A stretch of 64,000 nt of DNA from Thysanoteuthis rhombus (GCA_963457665.1 OY735206.1:29169377-29233376); one strand, 5' to 3'; counted from the stretch's first letter, positions 23,270 to 34,084 are shown. The notes: generated by a model from the letters alone, not told the origin. Translations and numbers: made by a program.

Positions 23270-23560
23270 TTGAAATTCCTCAATGAATTTCAGTGACATT
23301 CCGTGGGAGAGTTGGCCATGGGGTAAGAAAGATCTAGGATTTTTTTCGATCAAGAGATTTTTTGTTACTCTAAAAGGATTTCAAAACGAATAGCAAATAA
23401 AAATGCTAAATTTAAATTTTCTAGGGAAGTAACTCAATATTTTCAAGAATTGCATTCTCTCCTCTGTTTTTTAGCATTTCATTCTCATTCCGTCTTTCTT
23501 AGTGTATGACATTTACCGAAGTATGCGCTCCTTGAGTGATTTTTAGTTTATCTATTTGTT
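23270..23560 (+). repeat. Dispersed repeat family A, module 1 fragment
   Basis: It carries ATGAATTTCAGTGACATTCC followed by GTTGGCCATGGGGTAAG, and later GTATGCGCTCCTTGAGTG, as in the copy at 37500-37710. Confidence 0.6.
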
Positions 23561-23569
23561 TACGCAGGA

Positions 23570-24400
23570 ATTCGAACAAGCGCCTAATTTCGGTACCGTA
23601 GGGAATCTACCCTTATTAACAGGAGTTACAACTATTTTAATTGACCTTCACAAAGTGTATATATATCCTCTTTGATGTTACGACACGTATCAACATATTT
23701 CAGAACAGACAACCATTGCATAGAATTACTTTCAAAATGTATCTTTTCGATAGCACTATAACCCACAAGAATTTCCAAAAAAAGAAAAACACTCGTCTCA
23801 ATCTGCTCGAAACATTAATTCTCGTAAAGCCTGTGTATAGCTGACAGGCAACGCTCATCTATTCATATTTTAATAAGGCTAAACATTTAGGGCATCTAAT
23901 GTACCTCCCCAAATAATTTTAGGCTGGTTGAGAAACTACGTTTGCCGCCAAAATGATGAATTAGTAAAGATGGCGAGGAGAGTGTGATGATGGGCGGCAG
24001 ACGCCATTAGTCAATAGGTATCTTCATAGAAGGAGAAAAAAAAGAAAGAAAAAAAAGATTATTGGATAGAATCCTAATTTACGTTCGTAAAATGGAGATA
24101 AATCCAGTTAGCTTTAAAACTGATAAAGGCTTACAGGATTATCTCTCCATGAAAGAAAAATAGCCGTAAATACACAAATGATATTTTTATCTCTTTGAAT
24201 AAATTGTTAAATCGTTTTTATTTGTGCACCGTTTTCAACATCAAGTTGGCAAATGTGTTAAACGTTAATGGGTTCTATGGAAACCAGTTGCTTTGGTTTA
24301 TTTTATTTGCGTGCCGTTTGTAACAACAAGGGGCGAGTGTGTGAAACGATAAATGTTTATATGGAAATAGATTTGTTTTTCTGTGGTGGAAAATATTTAT
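23570..24400. other. Unassigned interval
   Basis: No gene or recognised transposon seen. The 67-residue frame at 23641-23844 has no recognisable domain. Confidence 0.4.
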
Positions 24401-24404
24401 TACC

Positions 24405-24668
24405 AAAGTCAAAGCCAAGGACCATATTGTGCCAGCAGTAAGAGGCAACCAAAAAGCTCCTTTTCCAATTCGCTACTACCTTTTCGAATAAGGGAGGGGG
24501 GCACGACACCGTTTCCAATTTTCCACCCTAACCACGTAGCTCAGGGTGTACTCAGTTAGCTGCTGAGTGCGCAGGGAAATTTGATCTTATAAAGAGTTTT
24601 CTGCACTCTTCGCACATACCTGGAACCTTCTGCGTGTGAGGCAGATGTGCTATCCATTTGAGCGGACA
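24405..24668 (-). mobile_element. tRNA-derived SINE, copy 2
   Basis: Read on the minus strand it begins GTCCGCTCAAATGGATAGC, passes a degenerate B box (GGTTCCAGGT) and continues with CCTGCGCACTCAGCAGCTAA and CTGAGTACACC. These are the same landmarks in the same order as the copy at 875-1100. It is also alignable in the later GGTCCTTGGCTTTGAC segment. Confidence 0.7.
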
Positions 24669-24689
24669 CCAAATTACATGGTGGGATAA

Positions 24690-25140
24690 TTCTTAGTTCA
24701 TTTCAAGGCTAACGGAGTTATCTCCATCTTACGCACGGGAAATAGGAGTCAACCAAAGAAAAATAATTGATACAAAAAGGAAAAAACATAATTGCTACCA
24801 AAATGTATCGGTGTTGATATCAGAAAGTCGACGCCACGACAATATATTTGAAAACACGCTTGCTTTTCAAAAGTAATAACTGATAACAAAATGTTTGCCA
24901 TTTCCCTCCTCAAACCGTGGGACATTTTTGTGTTGACTGTTGGCAAAGAGAATTATAGTCATTTGGACTTTTTAACTATTCTAATCCCTGCTACTCACAA
25001 CAGACCGGTTTAATCACTGTTGCTGGATTCGGGTTATTCATGTGTTCTCACATCTATATCTATCTATCTGTAATTCGCCAAGCCCTCACCGTTCACAGTA
25101 GAAACTAAAGATTTCGCACACACACTCCTCTCGGTGAGTA
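24690..25140. other. Unassigned interval
   Basis: No gene or recognised repeat seen. Confidence 0.4.
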
Positions 25141-25149
25141 TGGAAAAAA

Positions 25150-25400
25150 TTGTTTTTTGAAAATTCCACTCTAAAATAGGTTTTCAGAGGGGGTTCAATA
25201 TGCAATGTAAGTTTATGCTAAATTAGTCACTATTTTGTGTCTGCTTGTTGTGTTGCTTGTTTTTTTGTTTCGGGGGAAGGGGTGAAAATTCAGAGATTTT
25301 TTTAGTGATAATAGCCCAACAAAAGGCGAATGAAGCAAATTATTTATTGATTACCCTTTTTCAAACTTACAATTGATCACTCCAAATACAGTATGTATGG
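25150..25400 (+). repeat. Dispersed repeat family A, module 2 copy
   Basis: It carries GGGGGTTCAATATGCAATGT, AAGTTTATGCTAAATTAGTC and TGATCAC words as in 175-420. A further associated word, GTAGGTTTCTTCAGTTTT, follows at about 25515, as it does near 29446 and, inverted, near 61390. Confidence 0.65.
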
Positions 25401-25689
25401 AAGATGGTAATTCATAATTTCCCTTAGAATGCTACTCTTTCTCGTTTCAGTCTTATTCTTTCTATGATGATATTTCTTTGAGTATGAAAGGTACTTTTAT
25501 TTCTATTTGATTGTAGGTTTCTTCAGTTTTAAATGATTCTGCCTGACAGCCTGTCTGTATATATGTATTTGTCACGCATGCAGGCTGCACGAATAGAGCT
25601 AAAAGAATGAAAATTTAAACATTTATTTCTCATTTTGTTCAGAAAAAAAAAAGTTTTTAGTTTTTTAAAAATCCCACCTGCAAAAATAA

Positions 25690-25900
25690 ATCTCTATGGT
25701 GTGTTGAATTTACTAAGTAATCCATACTTAATCGGTCCCTTATTTTGTGTCCGCTAGCATACATGCTTGTTTTTGTTTAGTGTGTTTTTGTTTTGTTTTT
25801 TAAATACGGATTTCTAGTGATCCTATAAAACACAAGAGAAGTAACTAGTGTATTGATTACACCTTTCTCATTTTTTACAAGGTGCTAGCCCGATGCACAA
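25690..25900 (+). repeat. Dispersed repeat family A, module 2 copy
   Basis: It carries AATCCATACTTAATCGGTCC, TGTCCGCTAGCATACATGC and GAGAAGTAACTAGTGTATTG. Confidence 0.6.
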
Positions 25901-26019
25901 AAATGACTACCTTATTTGCCTACAAAGTCCAAATGGCCTTCTATTAACCAAAAACTGGTATTATATTTGGTATGACTGGTATTATAAAGGTGAATTTTAA
26001 ACATAGATATTCTCGGATG

Positions 26020-26340
26020 TAATCGTCTTTTCACTCAGGCTGATCAATGTGTTTGCTACTCTTGCCGAGGAAAAAATTCTTCCTAACTCCAATGGAGGTC
26101 TGAATTAGTAGTTTATGGCTGTGTCCTCTAGCTTTACTGCAGATAGATGAAGTTGGCATTCTCTTATCAGCGCATTTCAAGCTATGAACGTCTGTATCCA
26201 CTATATTTATTGTGTTCTGGATTCTATAGACTCAGCACGATTCTTCTGTATTCCAGGGTCTCTAGATTAAAACGTTTTAATCTTTCAGTGTGAAATATAT
26301 TCTCACCATGGCATCTGAGCTGTATTTCATGTGAGATGAC
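26020..26340 (-). mobile_element. CR1/jockey-type LINE C-terminal remnant
   Basis: On the minus strand a broken frame reads ERLKRFNLETLEYRR (about 26290-26246), which resembles the C-terminal RLKRLNL(x)(S/T)LEYRR motif of CR1- and jockey-type LINEs. Further on it reads RGHSHKLLIQTSIGVRKNFF, the usual next block. Stops interrupt both. It is a dead 3' fragment. Confidence 0.6.
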
Positions 26341-26639
26341 AATATGCAAGAAACACGCACCAGATGGGGACGTATCTGAGATTCATAAAGTACAAGGAAA
26401 TTCTCCTCTTCGATGTACTTGAATGAGTGTTATATATAACCGAATGTTTTTATTTGCTCTATTCACTTTGTTTTGTACATGCGCAGTGAAATCTTGCCCA
26501 AGAGTTGCGAAAGTTGCAGAATATGAAAGTTTGGGTAGTACCCAGAATAAATGAAGCACCAGGAACTATACTGAATTAATACACAGCGAGAATACACACA
26601 AAAACGCAAAGTAATCAAAGGGTCTTAGCATGTAGTTAT

Positions 26640-26778
26640 TCTATTTGATAATAGGGTTTTAAATTAATATAACATTGAGAACCATAAAGCTAGCCGAAAA
26701 TGGAAAAGATGTAGCCGATTTTAACCATTTTTAAGCAGTTTTAGCCGAAAAAAAATCAAATTTCGGTTGGCAACACTG
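26640..26778 (+). mobile_element. Right end of an element with GGCAACACTG terminus and subterminal repeats
   Basis: The end TTGGCAACACTG (26767-26778) is preceded by spaced words AGCCGAAAA, AGCCGATTTT and AGCCGAAAAA. Repeated subterminal words next to a conserved terminus suggest transposase-binding sites of a hAT-like element. No left end was found. Confidence 0.4.
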
Positions 26779-26924
26779 CTTTCCACCTTCATCTTAATTT
26801 ATAGCAGAAGTTACGATAAAAAGCAACTAATAAATTAAGATGTTGGTAAAAACTAGACACAAGAATTTTAACTGATGATAAGTAATACTAGTTAATCCCC
26901 GTGAGAAAAATTCACTGATACACA

Positions 26925-27420
26925 GGTGTTCTGCAATCCAAAAGTGGAGCGTTCCTATAAAACCCTTCCGTGAGCTGAAATGGTGTGAAGCGAAGAAGCA
27001 ATTACCATTAATTTACATGGGAAACATTTTTAAGCATACCCAGACCAAAAAATATGGTGAGGATGACAAGTCAGTCTGGGTCGTCACAAGTCGTAGTTGT
27101 GGGATAACTTGGGGTACGTGTAGAAGAGAGAGGACAAGGGTGTGAGCTGCCTTTATAATCGCTCGTTGCAAAACAAAAGCTGAATACTACTTTCGCTTTT
27201 CGCTTCTTTTCTCTTTCAAAAAAGTGAAAGAAAGTGCGTAAAGTGAACTTTCACAGAGCGGGGACTACCTATATTTGAATTCTATTAGATGATTTTATAT
27301 TCAGAAAAAAAAATCGTTCCAATGGAGGTGCTGGATGATTCAAATGGTGGATAGGAGATATTTTTATCGGGAAAATTATTACCTTTAATTGGAAGAGTAC
27401 ATGGTTACGTTTACAGGGAA
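26925..27420 (+). mobile_element. pogo/Tigger-like MITE, near-complete copy
   Basis: This non-coding copy runs from TGTTCTGCAATCCAAAAGTG to ACATGGTTACG. Landmarks GAAGAAGCAATTACCATTAA, CTTTCGCTTTTCGC and AGAAAAAAAAATCGTTCCAA align, inverted, with 41690-42175. Shorter relatives are at 5335-5520, 32090-32350, 47635-47800 and 61795-62085. The class is tentative. Confidence 0.6.
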
Positions 27421-27609
27421 ATTAAACTCTTCATTACAATTTAGCATTAAAGAGAGCTGTACTCCTGCTTTCATCTTCATATAAGAATTATCTAAACAAC
27501 AGCATTTCATCATGTATAATCTAACCCTTAGATGGGACCCCACATTAACAACGACCTTGTCTCACATCTTGGTCTCGTGGGAGTGCAAGTAAATACGATG
27601 TTTAATTTG

Positions 27610-27950
27610 ATACCGTAGATCTTCATCACCATCATCATCAGTCTTTTATTGTCTGTCGTTGGGTAAAGATTCTCCTCAGGATTCGCCAGACCTCTCTATC
27701 GTAGGCGTCACAGAGAGAATACTTTCTGAACCTGTCTTGTTCGTGTCGCTATCTCATATTCTGTCGGCCTCAGTTCCGATTTTATCACTGGGGCTCAATG
27801 TTGTGAGTCGTGATGTCCATTGGTTGTCAGCCATTCTTGCAACATGGCCAGCCCATTGCCATTTGAGTTTCCTAATGGATTCCATGATGCCTAAGACTCC
27901 AGTTTTTTTCCTAATACAGCTTGAGGGCCCCCACAGTTTACACAATCAAA
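27610..27950 (-). mobile_element. RTE-type LINE 3' end, fragment 4
   Basis: On the minus strand a frame reads RKKTGVLGIMESIRKLKWQW and then AGHVARMADNQWTSRL, the C-terminal tail of RTE-clade LINEs. The 3' non-coding part ends at CTGATGATGATGGTGATG (about 27642-27625). The protein tail is cleanly readable here, but the 5' side stops at the hAT-like element that follows. Confidence 0.8.
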
Positions 27951-27961
27951 ACACCATAGGC

Positions 27962-28397
27962 CAGTGCTTCTCAAACAGTATGCCTCAAACGGTAACTAGG
28001 TGCACTTCAAGGCAACTGAGGAGTAAACAGACATATATGAAATAGTGTGTAACCGTTGGAGATGTAATTCTCCCATCTAAAATTCACAAAATACACTAGT
28101 TACAGCTAGTTAGCTGCATAAGTCAAATGTATTTCTCAGTGGATGTGAGGTTAGGAGTTCACTCTTCTCATGAAATGAGCTTTTGAGTTAAGCTCGACCC
28201 CACCCTTATTTTGGCTCAGATGTTAGTACAAAATGTTCCGTGTTATTGACGAAGAAATACAACATACAGTGGTGTCTCTACATTTTTCATATTTGAACTT
28301 TTAAAATGTAGACTTCTTTACTTACCATGTGGAGTGTGTCCGTGATTTCTTACTTGATCTCTAGTGCACCCTAAGTCAAAAAGTTTGAGAATCACTC
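27962..28397 (+). mobile_element. hAT-like MITE
   Basis: The ends CAGTGCTTCTCAAAC (27962-27976) and GTTTGAGAATCACTC (28383-28397) are inverted with two mismatches. The flanks CCATAGGC (27954-27961) and CCATAGAT (28398-28405) agree at 6 of 8 positions, as expected for an old 8-bp target-site duplication. The 436-bp interior encodes no transposase. Confidence 0.65.
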
Positions 28398-28409
28398 CCA
28401 TAGATAATA

Positions 28410-28645
28410 CACCCTCACACCGATTGAGCTTCAATTTCGAACCGTCTACACTAACTGCTTGAGCTACCAGTATCCTCATGGTGAACATAAGTCTAAATAA
28501 CACCTTTAACTCATTCCTTCCTTCTCCGATCGCTGGCCGGTCATACAATTAATATACACAGAAATACGTATAATTACGAATTACTTGAGGATGTTATTTA
28601 GACCTCTGTTCACCATAAGGGTTCTAGTAGCCGGAGCTGTTACAA
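28410..28645. repeat. Inverted pair of tRNA-like/SINE segments
   Basis: The minus-strand segment at 28414-28505 has a GGTAGCTCAAGC A box and a GGTTCGAAATT B-box-like word. Its end reads TTATTTAGACTTATGTTCAC on the minus strand. The plus-strand segment at 28590-28640 repeats this as TTATTTAGACCTCTGTTCAC and also carries GTAGCCGGAGC. The two arms form an imperfect inverted repeat with about 85 bp between them. Confidence 0.55.
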
Positions 28646-28867
28646 ACCTATGCTACACGAAAGGTGAAGAAAAAAAAATAGGTGTTACATCTTGAGAATA
28701 TTTATAATCGCGTGGATATGTTCTGATGCATTTCGATGGTTGCCAGATACCCTTTTCGGGGAAAGTCACTGCAGTTGCAGAGAAAACTGTATACTGTTTA
28801 CATGTTTGAGGTTTGAGGAATGAAATGAAGAGATTCCTAGGTTGTGGGTTGTATAGTAGGAGTTGGA

Positions 28868-29192
28868 AGAGAGGTGTTAGTATCTGCGTAGGTGAGAGTC
28901 AGGTTTGATCTGATTTAAGAAGGATATGTGGGAGGAGGGGTGAAGAGGTGTTTGTATCTGTGTCTATGAGTATCAGGCTTGTTTGAGATAAGAAGGGTCT
29001 GTGAGAGGCAGGGTCAGGATGAATATGGTCAGTTTTCAGGAAAGTTTCTGTGGCTGTTTCCTTTTCAGGATGGAGAGGTGGTGTCTTGCATTTCATGGAA
29101 AACTGACCATTTTCATTCTTACCCCATCTGTCACTGACCCTTTCATTTCAAATCTGCCTGATACTCATGATACTCATAAACACAGATACAAA
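28868..29192. repeat. Foldback with internal tandem duplication
   Basis: Block 28868-28940 is repeated as 28942-29013 (both carry the pattern GAGGTGTT.GTATCTG). The span 28950-29037 is then imperfectly inverted at 29098-29192: GTTTGTATCTGTGTCTATGA on the left against the reverse complement of TCATAAACACAGATACAAAC on the right. A hairpin with a 60-bp loop can be drawn. No gene. Confidence 0.65.
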
Positions 29193-29224
29193 CAAGTACA
29201 TGATGATGAAAAACAGATTTTTGT

Positions 29225-29350
29225 GAAAATGTCTATAGGTAAATTTCGAAGTTCTGAAATCAGAGTTGAAGGCAAAAATATAAGTTCTGAAGGCAGATTT
29301 AAAAGTTCTGAAGGAAAATTTTCAAATTCTGAAGGCAATGTTAAAAAGAT
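29225..29350 (+). repeat. 21-bp tandem repeat
   Basis: Units of the type AGTTCTGAAGGCAAATTT repeat about five times with a 21-bp period, giving a seven-residue SSEGKF-type repeat in the open plus-strand frame. A shorter diverged copy follows at about 29545-29610. I do not support a gene. Confidence 0.65.
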
Positions 29351-29694
29351 ATAGTGTACCCGTGCGGTCGAAAATGACATATATGACACATATGAATTGA
29401 TCTTGGAAACCGTCAATGAAAAATGTCGAATAAAATGTCATCATAGGTTTCTTTAGTTTTCTAGTTGGTCCGGCTGGCTGGCCGACTGGTTACGCTTGTA
29501 TGTATATTTGAAAGGAAAACAAGATCGTGAAATAAAAAGTACACCGAGATGAAAAATAAATTTTTTGCAAAAGTATCTGAGAGCAAAGTTAAAAGCTCTG
29601 AAGTATAACGAACATATGTATCAATGAAGCTACAGGACTAAAAGTGTAAACATTTTCTCATTATGTTGACAAAAAACGTTTTATGGATCTTTTC

Positions 29695-29960
29695 AATTCC
29701 AGTGTAATTAGGATTTTATCGGGGATAAATTTACAATGTGGGATTATGCTAAATTGATCCTTTAATTTCTGCCTCCTTGTTTTAGGAAAATTCAGAATTT
29801 TTATTGTGATCACTACCCAAACAAAAAGTGATAGTTGTAATTTCTCCATTGATCACTCCTTTTTCCAATTTTTAATTGATCACCCTCATCAAGGCTTGCT
29901 ACCAAAAGATGTTGGTCACGTAACGGTTTATTTTGAGTGATTATTCGGACCTGTTTCGTC
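29695..29960 (+). repeat. Dispersed repeat family A, module 2 copy
   Basis: It carries AATTTACAATGTGGGATTAT, TGCTAAATTGATCC and TTAATTGATCACCC in the order seen at 175-420. Confidence 0.65.
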
Positions 29961-29969
29961 CATATACTA

Positions 29970-30600
29970 TACAGAGACTGTATAATGACTACTGAAATGT
30001 TTTTCTTAATTCATTTCATTTTTAAAGTTTATAAAGTTTTAATTGGTTTGGGGATGTTACAGACAAAAGATAAATATACAAATACACGTGGAGTGTTATT
30101 ACAGTAGGTGCATTGTTTTAATTAAAGCTTCAATCTTCCCAACAAATGGCGTTGTGTGTCGTCTAGCGTTTCTTCCGATGAAATTTAAACAAGTGCGCGT
30201 GCTCGGTGTTGGAAGTAGACCACATGTCCAGCTTTGTTTCAGTCTTTGTCTTGTTGTTGCTTGTTTGAAGAAGTTCTTGCAAAGATCTACAAAATATATA
30301 TGATTATATCTAAAAAAATCAACAGATGGATAGATAAATAAGAATGAAAATAAACTGAGATAGATTTATTGATAGATAGATCACATCTTCAAATGGTTAT
30401 TTCAGAACAGCTAAAAACCAAGACTTCATTGTAATTGATATCATATTGGTTGATTTCAACCTCAACGTCATCATCGTTTGTCTAAAACAATGTCATGGGG
30501 CATTATCATGATTCTTGGAGTTCATTGAACTTTTAAAAACTTCTAATCAACCTGATAGAGATCGGAAAGTGTACCAGAAATGATATCGACTATGTGTATC
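29970..30600. other. Unassigned interval
   Basis: No gene or recognised transposon seen. Short GATA-type repeats lie near 30360-30385. Confidence 0.4.
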
Positions 30601-30603
30601 AAG

Positions 30604-30604
<1 letters not shown>

Positions 30605-30685
<81 letters not shown>

Positions 30686-30687
30686 CA
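30605..30687. repeat. (AT)n microsatellite
   Basis: About 40 AT units with one GT interruption. Confidence 0.97.
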
Positions 30688-31275
30688 AAAATTACGCATC
30701 CTAAACAAAAAAAAACAAAACTGTAATCGAACTCATCACGTTTTTTGTTGTTTTTATTTTTTATTTTCTTTCATTTTCATTTCAATAGATTTTTTCGGTT
30801 TTCCTCTTTTTTGCACCCAAAACTTATCCAGCCAACAGACTGTAACCAGAAGTTTGTGTTTTGAACAGTAGGTCACGTGTCTGCACCGGGGAGGTGGCTA
30901 TGTACAAACAGTATCCGGCCAACGGCTGTAGCTACAAGGGAGGAGTGAGGCCCCCGTAGGGAATTTGCTGAGAACTGCCCGATAAATTATGCAGTGTTAT
31001 AGTTATAAATAATGAATAAATATTCATTGTTATAAAAAAAAGAAAAGGAAAAAAGTTTATCAAATGAAGATTCTGGCTGAAAAGTATTTTTGATTTTGTT
31101 TTTGTCCGATTTAATAAAAAAAATTGAACATTTGTTTTTGTTGGTAAAAGAAATGGAATGCGAAGCTATTTTTGCACCTGGAATAAAAGCAACAATTAAC
31201 TTTCCATGTCAACTTTATGAACAGCTTTTTCATAGTTTCTGTTGTAATTTTACTTACAAAGTTATGTTATATTAT

Positions 31276-32030
31276 TGGGTTGGTGCAAAAATAATTGTGT
31301 TTTTCGTTATTTTAGATTTTTATGCTTTTTTTTGGGGGGGGGATAAACCAATATTCCACTACGCTCATGTAATACACCGTTTTGAAGCATGGATATCGCT
31401 CTATTTATTTACCTTTTATTTGGGGGCTATCAAATCAAAAATTGGAAAAAAGCAAAATCAGGCAATTTTGTTATATGAGTTCAAAATGGGATATAAATTA
31501 GTGGAGACTGTGCGCAATATCAACCATTTATTCCGCCAGAAGGTGACAACGAACATACAGCTCAACGTAGGTTCCAAAAAATTCAAAACGGGGACTAGAC
31601 CCCTTGAATATGTGGAAGTTCTGTGACGACATCTTGTTGAGTGCAATTATTTCGGTGGGCCCATGTAAAACAACTCGAGAGGTTGCAGAGGAACTGAACA
31701 TTGACCATTCAACTGCTGTTTGGCGTTTGCTTCAAATTGGAAAAGCAAAAAAGCATGTCGTGCGAATGGCCCTGGATGAAGGGCAAAAAAGCTCACGTTG
31801 CACGGATGACCCTGCAGAAATTGAACAAACCAGGCTACGAATCTCCACTTCACTCAGCTAACTCACTAAACCTCTTGTCAGCGTAGGTCTTCAATAATCA
31901 AGGAACAGCTCGAAACGTCTTCGAGGAATTCATTGGTTCCAGGACCTCAGAATTTTATGCTTACGGACTACATGGGCAAGTTTTTATTGGCAAAAATGTA
32001 TCGATCCTGTTGGTTCTTATTCCAATGAAT
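31276..32030 (+). mobile_element. mariner-family DNA transposon remnant
   Basis: The left terminal repeat reads TTGGGTTGGTGCAAAAATAA (about 31278-31297), typical of mariner elements. A transposase frame begins near 31462 (ILLYEFKMGYK) with the N-terminal helix-turn-helix DNA-binding region, shifts frame, and continues with KTTREVAEELNIDHSTAVWR (about 31668-31727). The sequence then jumps to C-terminal text (MTLQKLNKPGYE, then FEEFIGSR) and ends in WQKCIDPVGSYSNE-like text with the frame broken (about 31987-32028). The part that should hold most of the catalytic D,D(34)D region is missing. A short duplication lies at the junction (31745-31814). No right terminal repeat is seen. It cannot transpose itself. 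Confidence 0.85.
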
Positions 32031-32089
32031 AGCACTGCAAAAGTCCACTCATATAATGCACAGCATGATATTCTGGCTTCCCTGCCCTT

Positions 32090-32350
32090 AACCATGGACT
32101 CTTCCACTTTAAAGTAACAAGTTTGCTAACAAAAAACATCTCCTACCCACCATTTTAAATAATGAACTCTTCCTATGAAACGATCTTTTTAGTTTATTCT
32201 CTAAAAGTAGAATCATTTGACAGAATTCAAATACATGTAGTTCTCGCTTTTCACAAAATAATAGTGTTCAGCTTTTGTTTTGCAGCGAACCATTATAGAG
32301 GCAGTGCACACCCTCTTCTCCACTCATCTACACCCAAGTTCCCTGCAACT
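32090..32350 (-). mobile_element. pogo/Tigger-like MITE, fragment 2
   Basis: It carries AACAAGTTTGCTAACAAAAA, CATTTTAAATAATGAACTCT and GTAGTTCTCGCTTTTCACAA in the same order as 41690-42175. It starts directly after the mariner remnant. Confidence 0.55.
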
Positions 32351-32409
32351 CTTACTGGGAACGTTTTACTCTCGGATAACGGGGGCAACTGAATGCCCGT
32401 GTTTTTGTT

Positions 32410-33055
32410 GTTGCTTTTTGTTTGTTTTAGTAAAGACAAATCTGTAGTGTACGTCTTCTATTAAAAAAGGTTCAATCTTTGCCATATCCGCGGACATACC
32501 TGACACTGGGCTTCTTGACTTGAGGCTACCTGACATGGAGCTATCTTACACGAGGCTACCCTTATAGTACCTGATACTGAAATAGGTTGAAGTGCGTAAG
32601 AGAGAGTTTGAAACAAATATCACATTTGCTAATTTTTTTTAAATTGAATTTTGACAAGCAAAGATTAGGTTTCAGAAAGATCTTTTTGAACGGTTTAACT
32701 ATGACGTAAGTCTACTGTTCTAAGAACGGGAATAATTTCATGTTGAGGCCAGATTTGACAAGGTTAACGGCGTTTGTAAGGAATTAAGTGACCCGAAGAG
32801 AGAGTGGTTAAAGTGTGATCGATAGCTTTCGAAACAGAGAAAGAAAGCCGTCTTAATAAAGGGAGGGGGTAGTAAGAGAGAAAAGGAAGAAGTGTCTTTT
32901 TAACGTCACATTACGTCATATTATTTCTTTCTTTTTTTATCAATTCCCAAGATTAAAAAAAAAAGAATTCAAGAAAGAACGAAAGAAAGAAAAAAAGAAA
33001 GCAGGCTAAGCAATGTTTATAACCAATGAATAAACTTCATCTGCTAATGTGATTT
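32410..33055. other. Unassigned interval
   Basis: No gene seen. A-rich GAAA-type repeats lie at about 32955-33005. Confidence 0.4.
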
Positions 33056-33059
33056 ATGT

Positions 33060-33255
33060 AATTTGTTCCCATGTTTTTCATATTTTATACATACTTTGAA
33101 ATTATGGTACTACGTGTAAACTTTTTCTTGTTGGGATTATCGGTCGTTTACCATGAAACCGTTTCGGGGATTTTAAAAACAAAACAGTTATATCAACATG
33201 GCATCCCAGCAGTGTTGATTGAACAGCGCCTCCCTTTCAGCTATGATCTTGATGT
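33060..33255 (-). mobile_element. Penelope-like element 3' fragment (copy 4)
   Basis: The minus strand matches the 3' non-coding part of copies 1-3. On the plus strand the shared words are TTCTTGTTGGGATTATCGG, ACATGGCATCCCAGCAGTGT and CCTCCCTTTCAGCTATGATC. No RT sequence is attached. Confidence 0.7.
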
Positions 33256-33643
33256 GTAGCTTATGTCACACACGTAGTTTTTTTTATATAACCGTTTCCT
33301 TTACTAATGAATTATATTGCATTTCAGACGATATACATTTTTTTCTTTTTGATGCAATGATTATTTATTTTTGTTTCGGACATTTTAACAGGGATTATCT
33401 GGAAAAACCAATTGTAAACAAATATTTCTTAATGTTACAAATATCTTTATTACAGAAACAAATGTTGATAAATGCTGCCAAACGTTGTCAAAAATTCGTC
33501 ACAGTTTTTGAATAGAGTTTGTTCCTTTTCTTGTTCCCTACACAAAAAGTAATTGATAAAAACTCAATTCCCACTTTATTAATTGATTTTCCATCTGGAA
33601 AAATCTAACCTTAACTCGAACCTTAACCTTGATAATTCTATGC

Positions 33644-33709
33644 CCAGCGACAAAGCGGTTAACGCTACGGAGAAATAGGATCGGTGAGCCAAGTTTAAAA
33701 TCTCGCTGG
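33644..33709 (+). repeat. tRNA-like sequence, weak
   Basis: CCAGCGA (33644-33650) and TCGCTGG (33703-33709) form a perfect 7-bp acceptor-like stem, and AGC/GCT around GGTTAAC gives a D-arm-like hairpin. The B-box position reads AAGTTTAAAATC. The anticodon arm is not convincing. It could be a decayed SINE head or chance. Confidence 0.35.
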
Positions 33710-34084
33710 ACAGTTTGCATTCGCTTCTTACTAATGCCCTTTAGTCCGGGCTATGGCTCACATATCGTGTCCCTAATTCTATATCACAGTCAGACATGTT
33801 TTTACTTCTACGTATATCGAGAAAGAAGAATATTTTATATCTTCTGAATGTCTTAGATCGAGTTCACAATCGACGTAGTTGATCTTATAGTACAGAGAAA
33901 AGCCTCCATTCTTCAGCACTTACTGCTCGCTATTCTTTAATATCTATATATGTAGGAGTCAAAAAACGTGACTGACCTAGTAGCAAAATGTTGGACACGA
34001 AATGTGAGCTAGATCTCGGACTACTTGTGAAAGGCTACCAACATGTCAGCGCAACAGAGTAAAGACTATCACTTCCAGTCTCCT

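Noticed and set aside
26139-26165. TATCTGCAG on the minus strand as the missing YLQ exon of the achaete-scute gene
   Set aside because: No acceptor site precedes it, a stop follows at once, and it lies within the CR1-type LINE remnant.
31090-31626. A 178-residue open frame on the plus strand, the longest in the window
   Set aside because: Its first half lies upstream of, and runs through, the mariner terminal repeat. Only its end is transposase. It is a chance fusion frame, not a gene.
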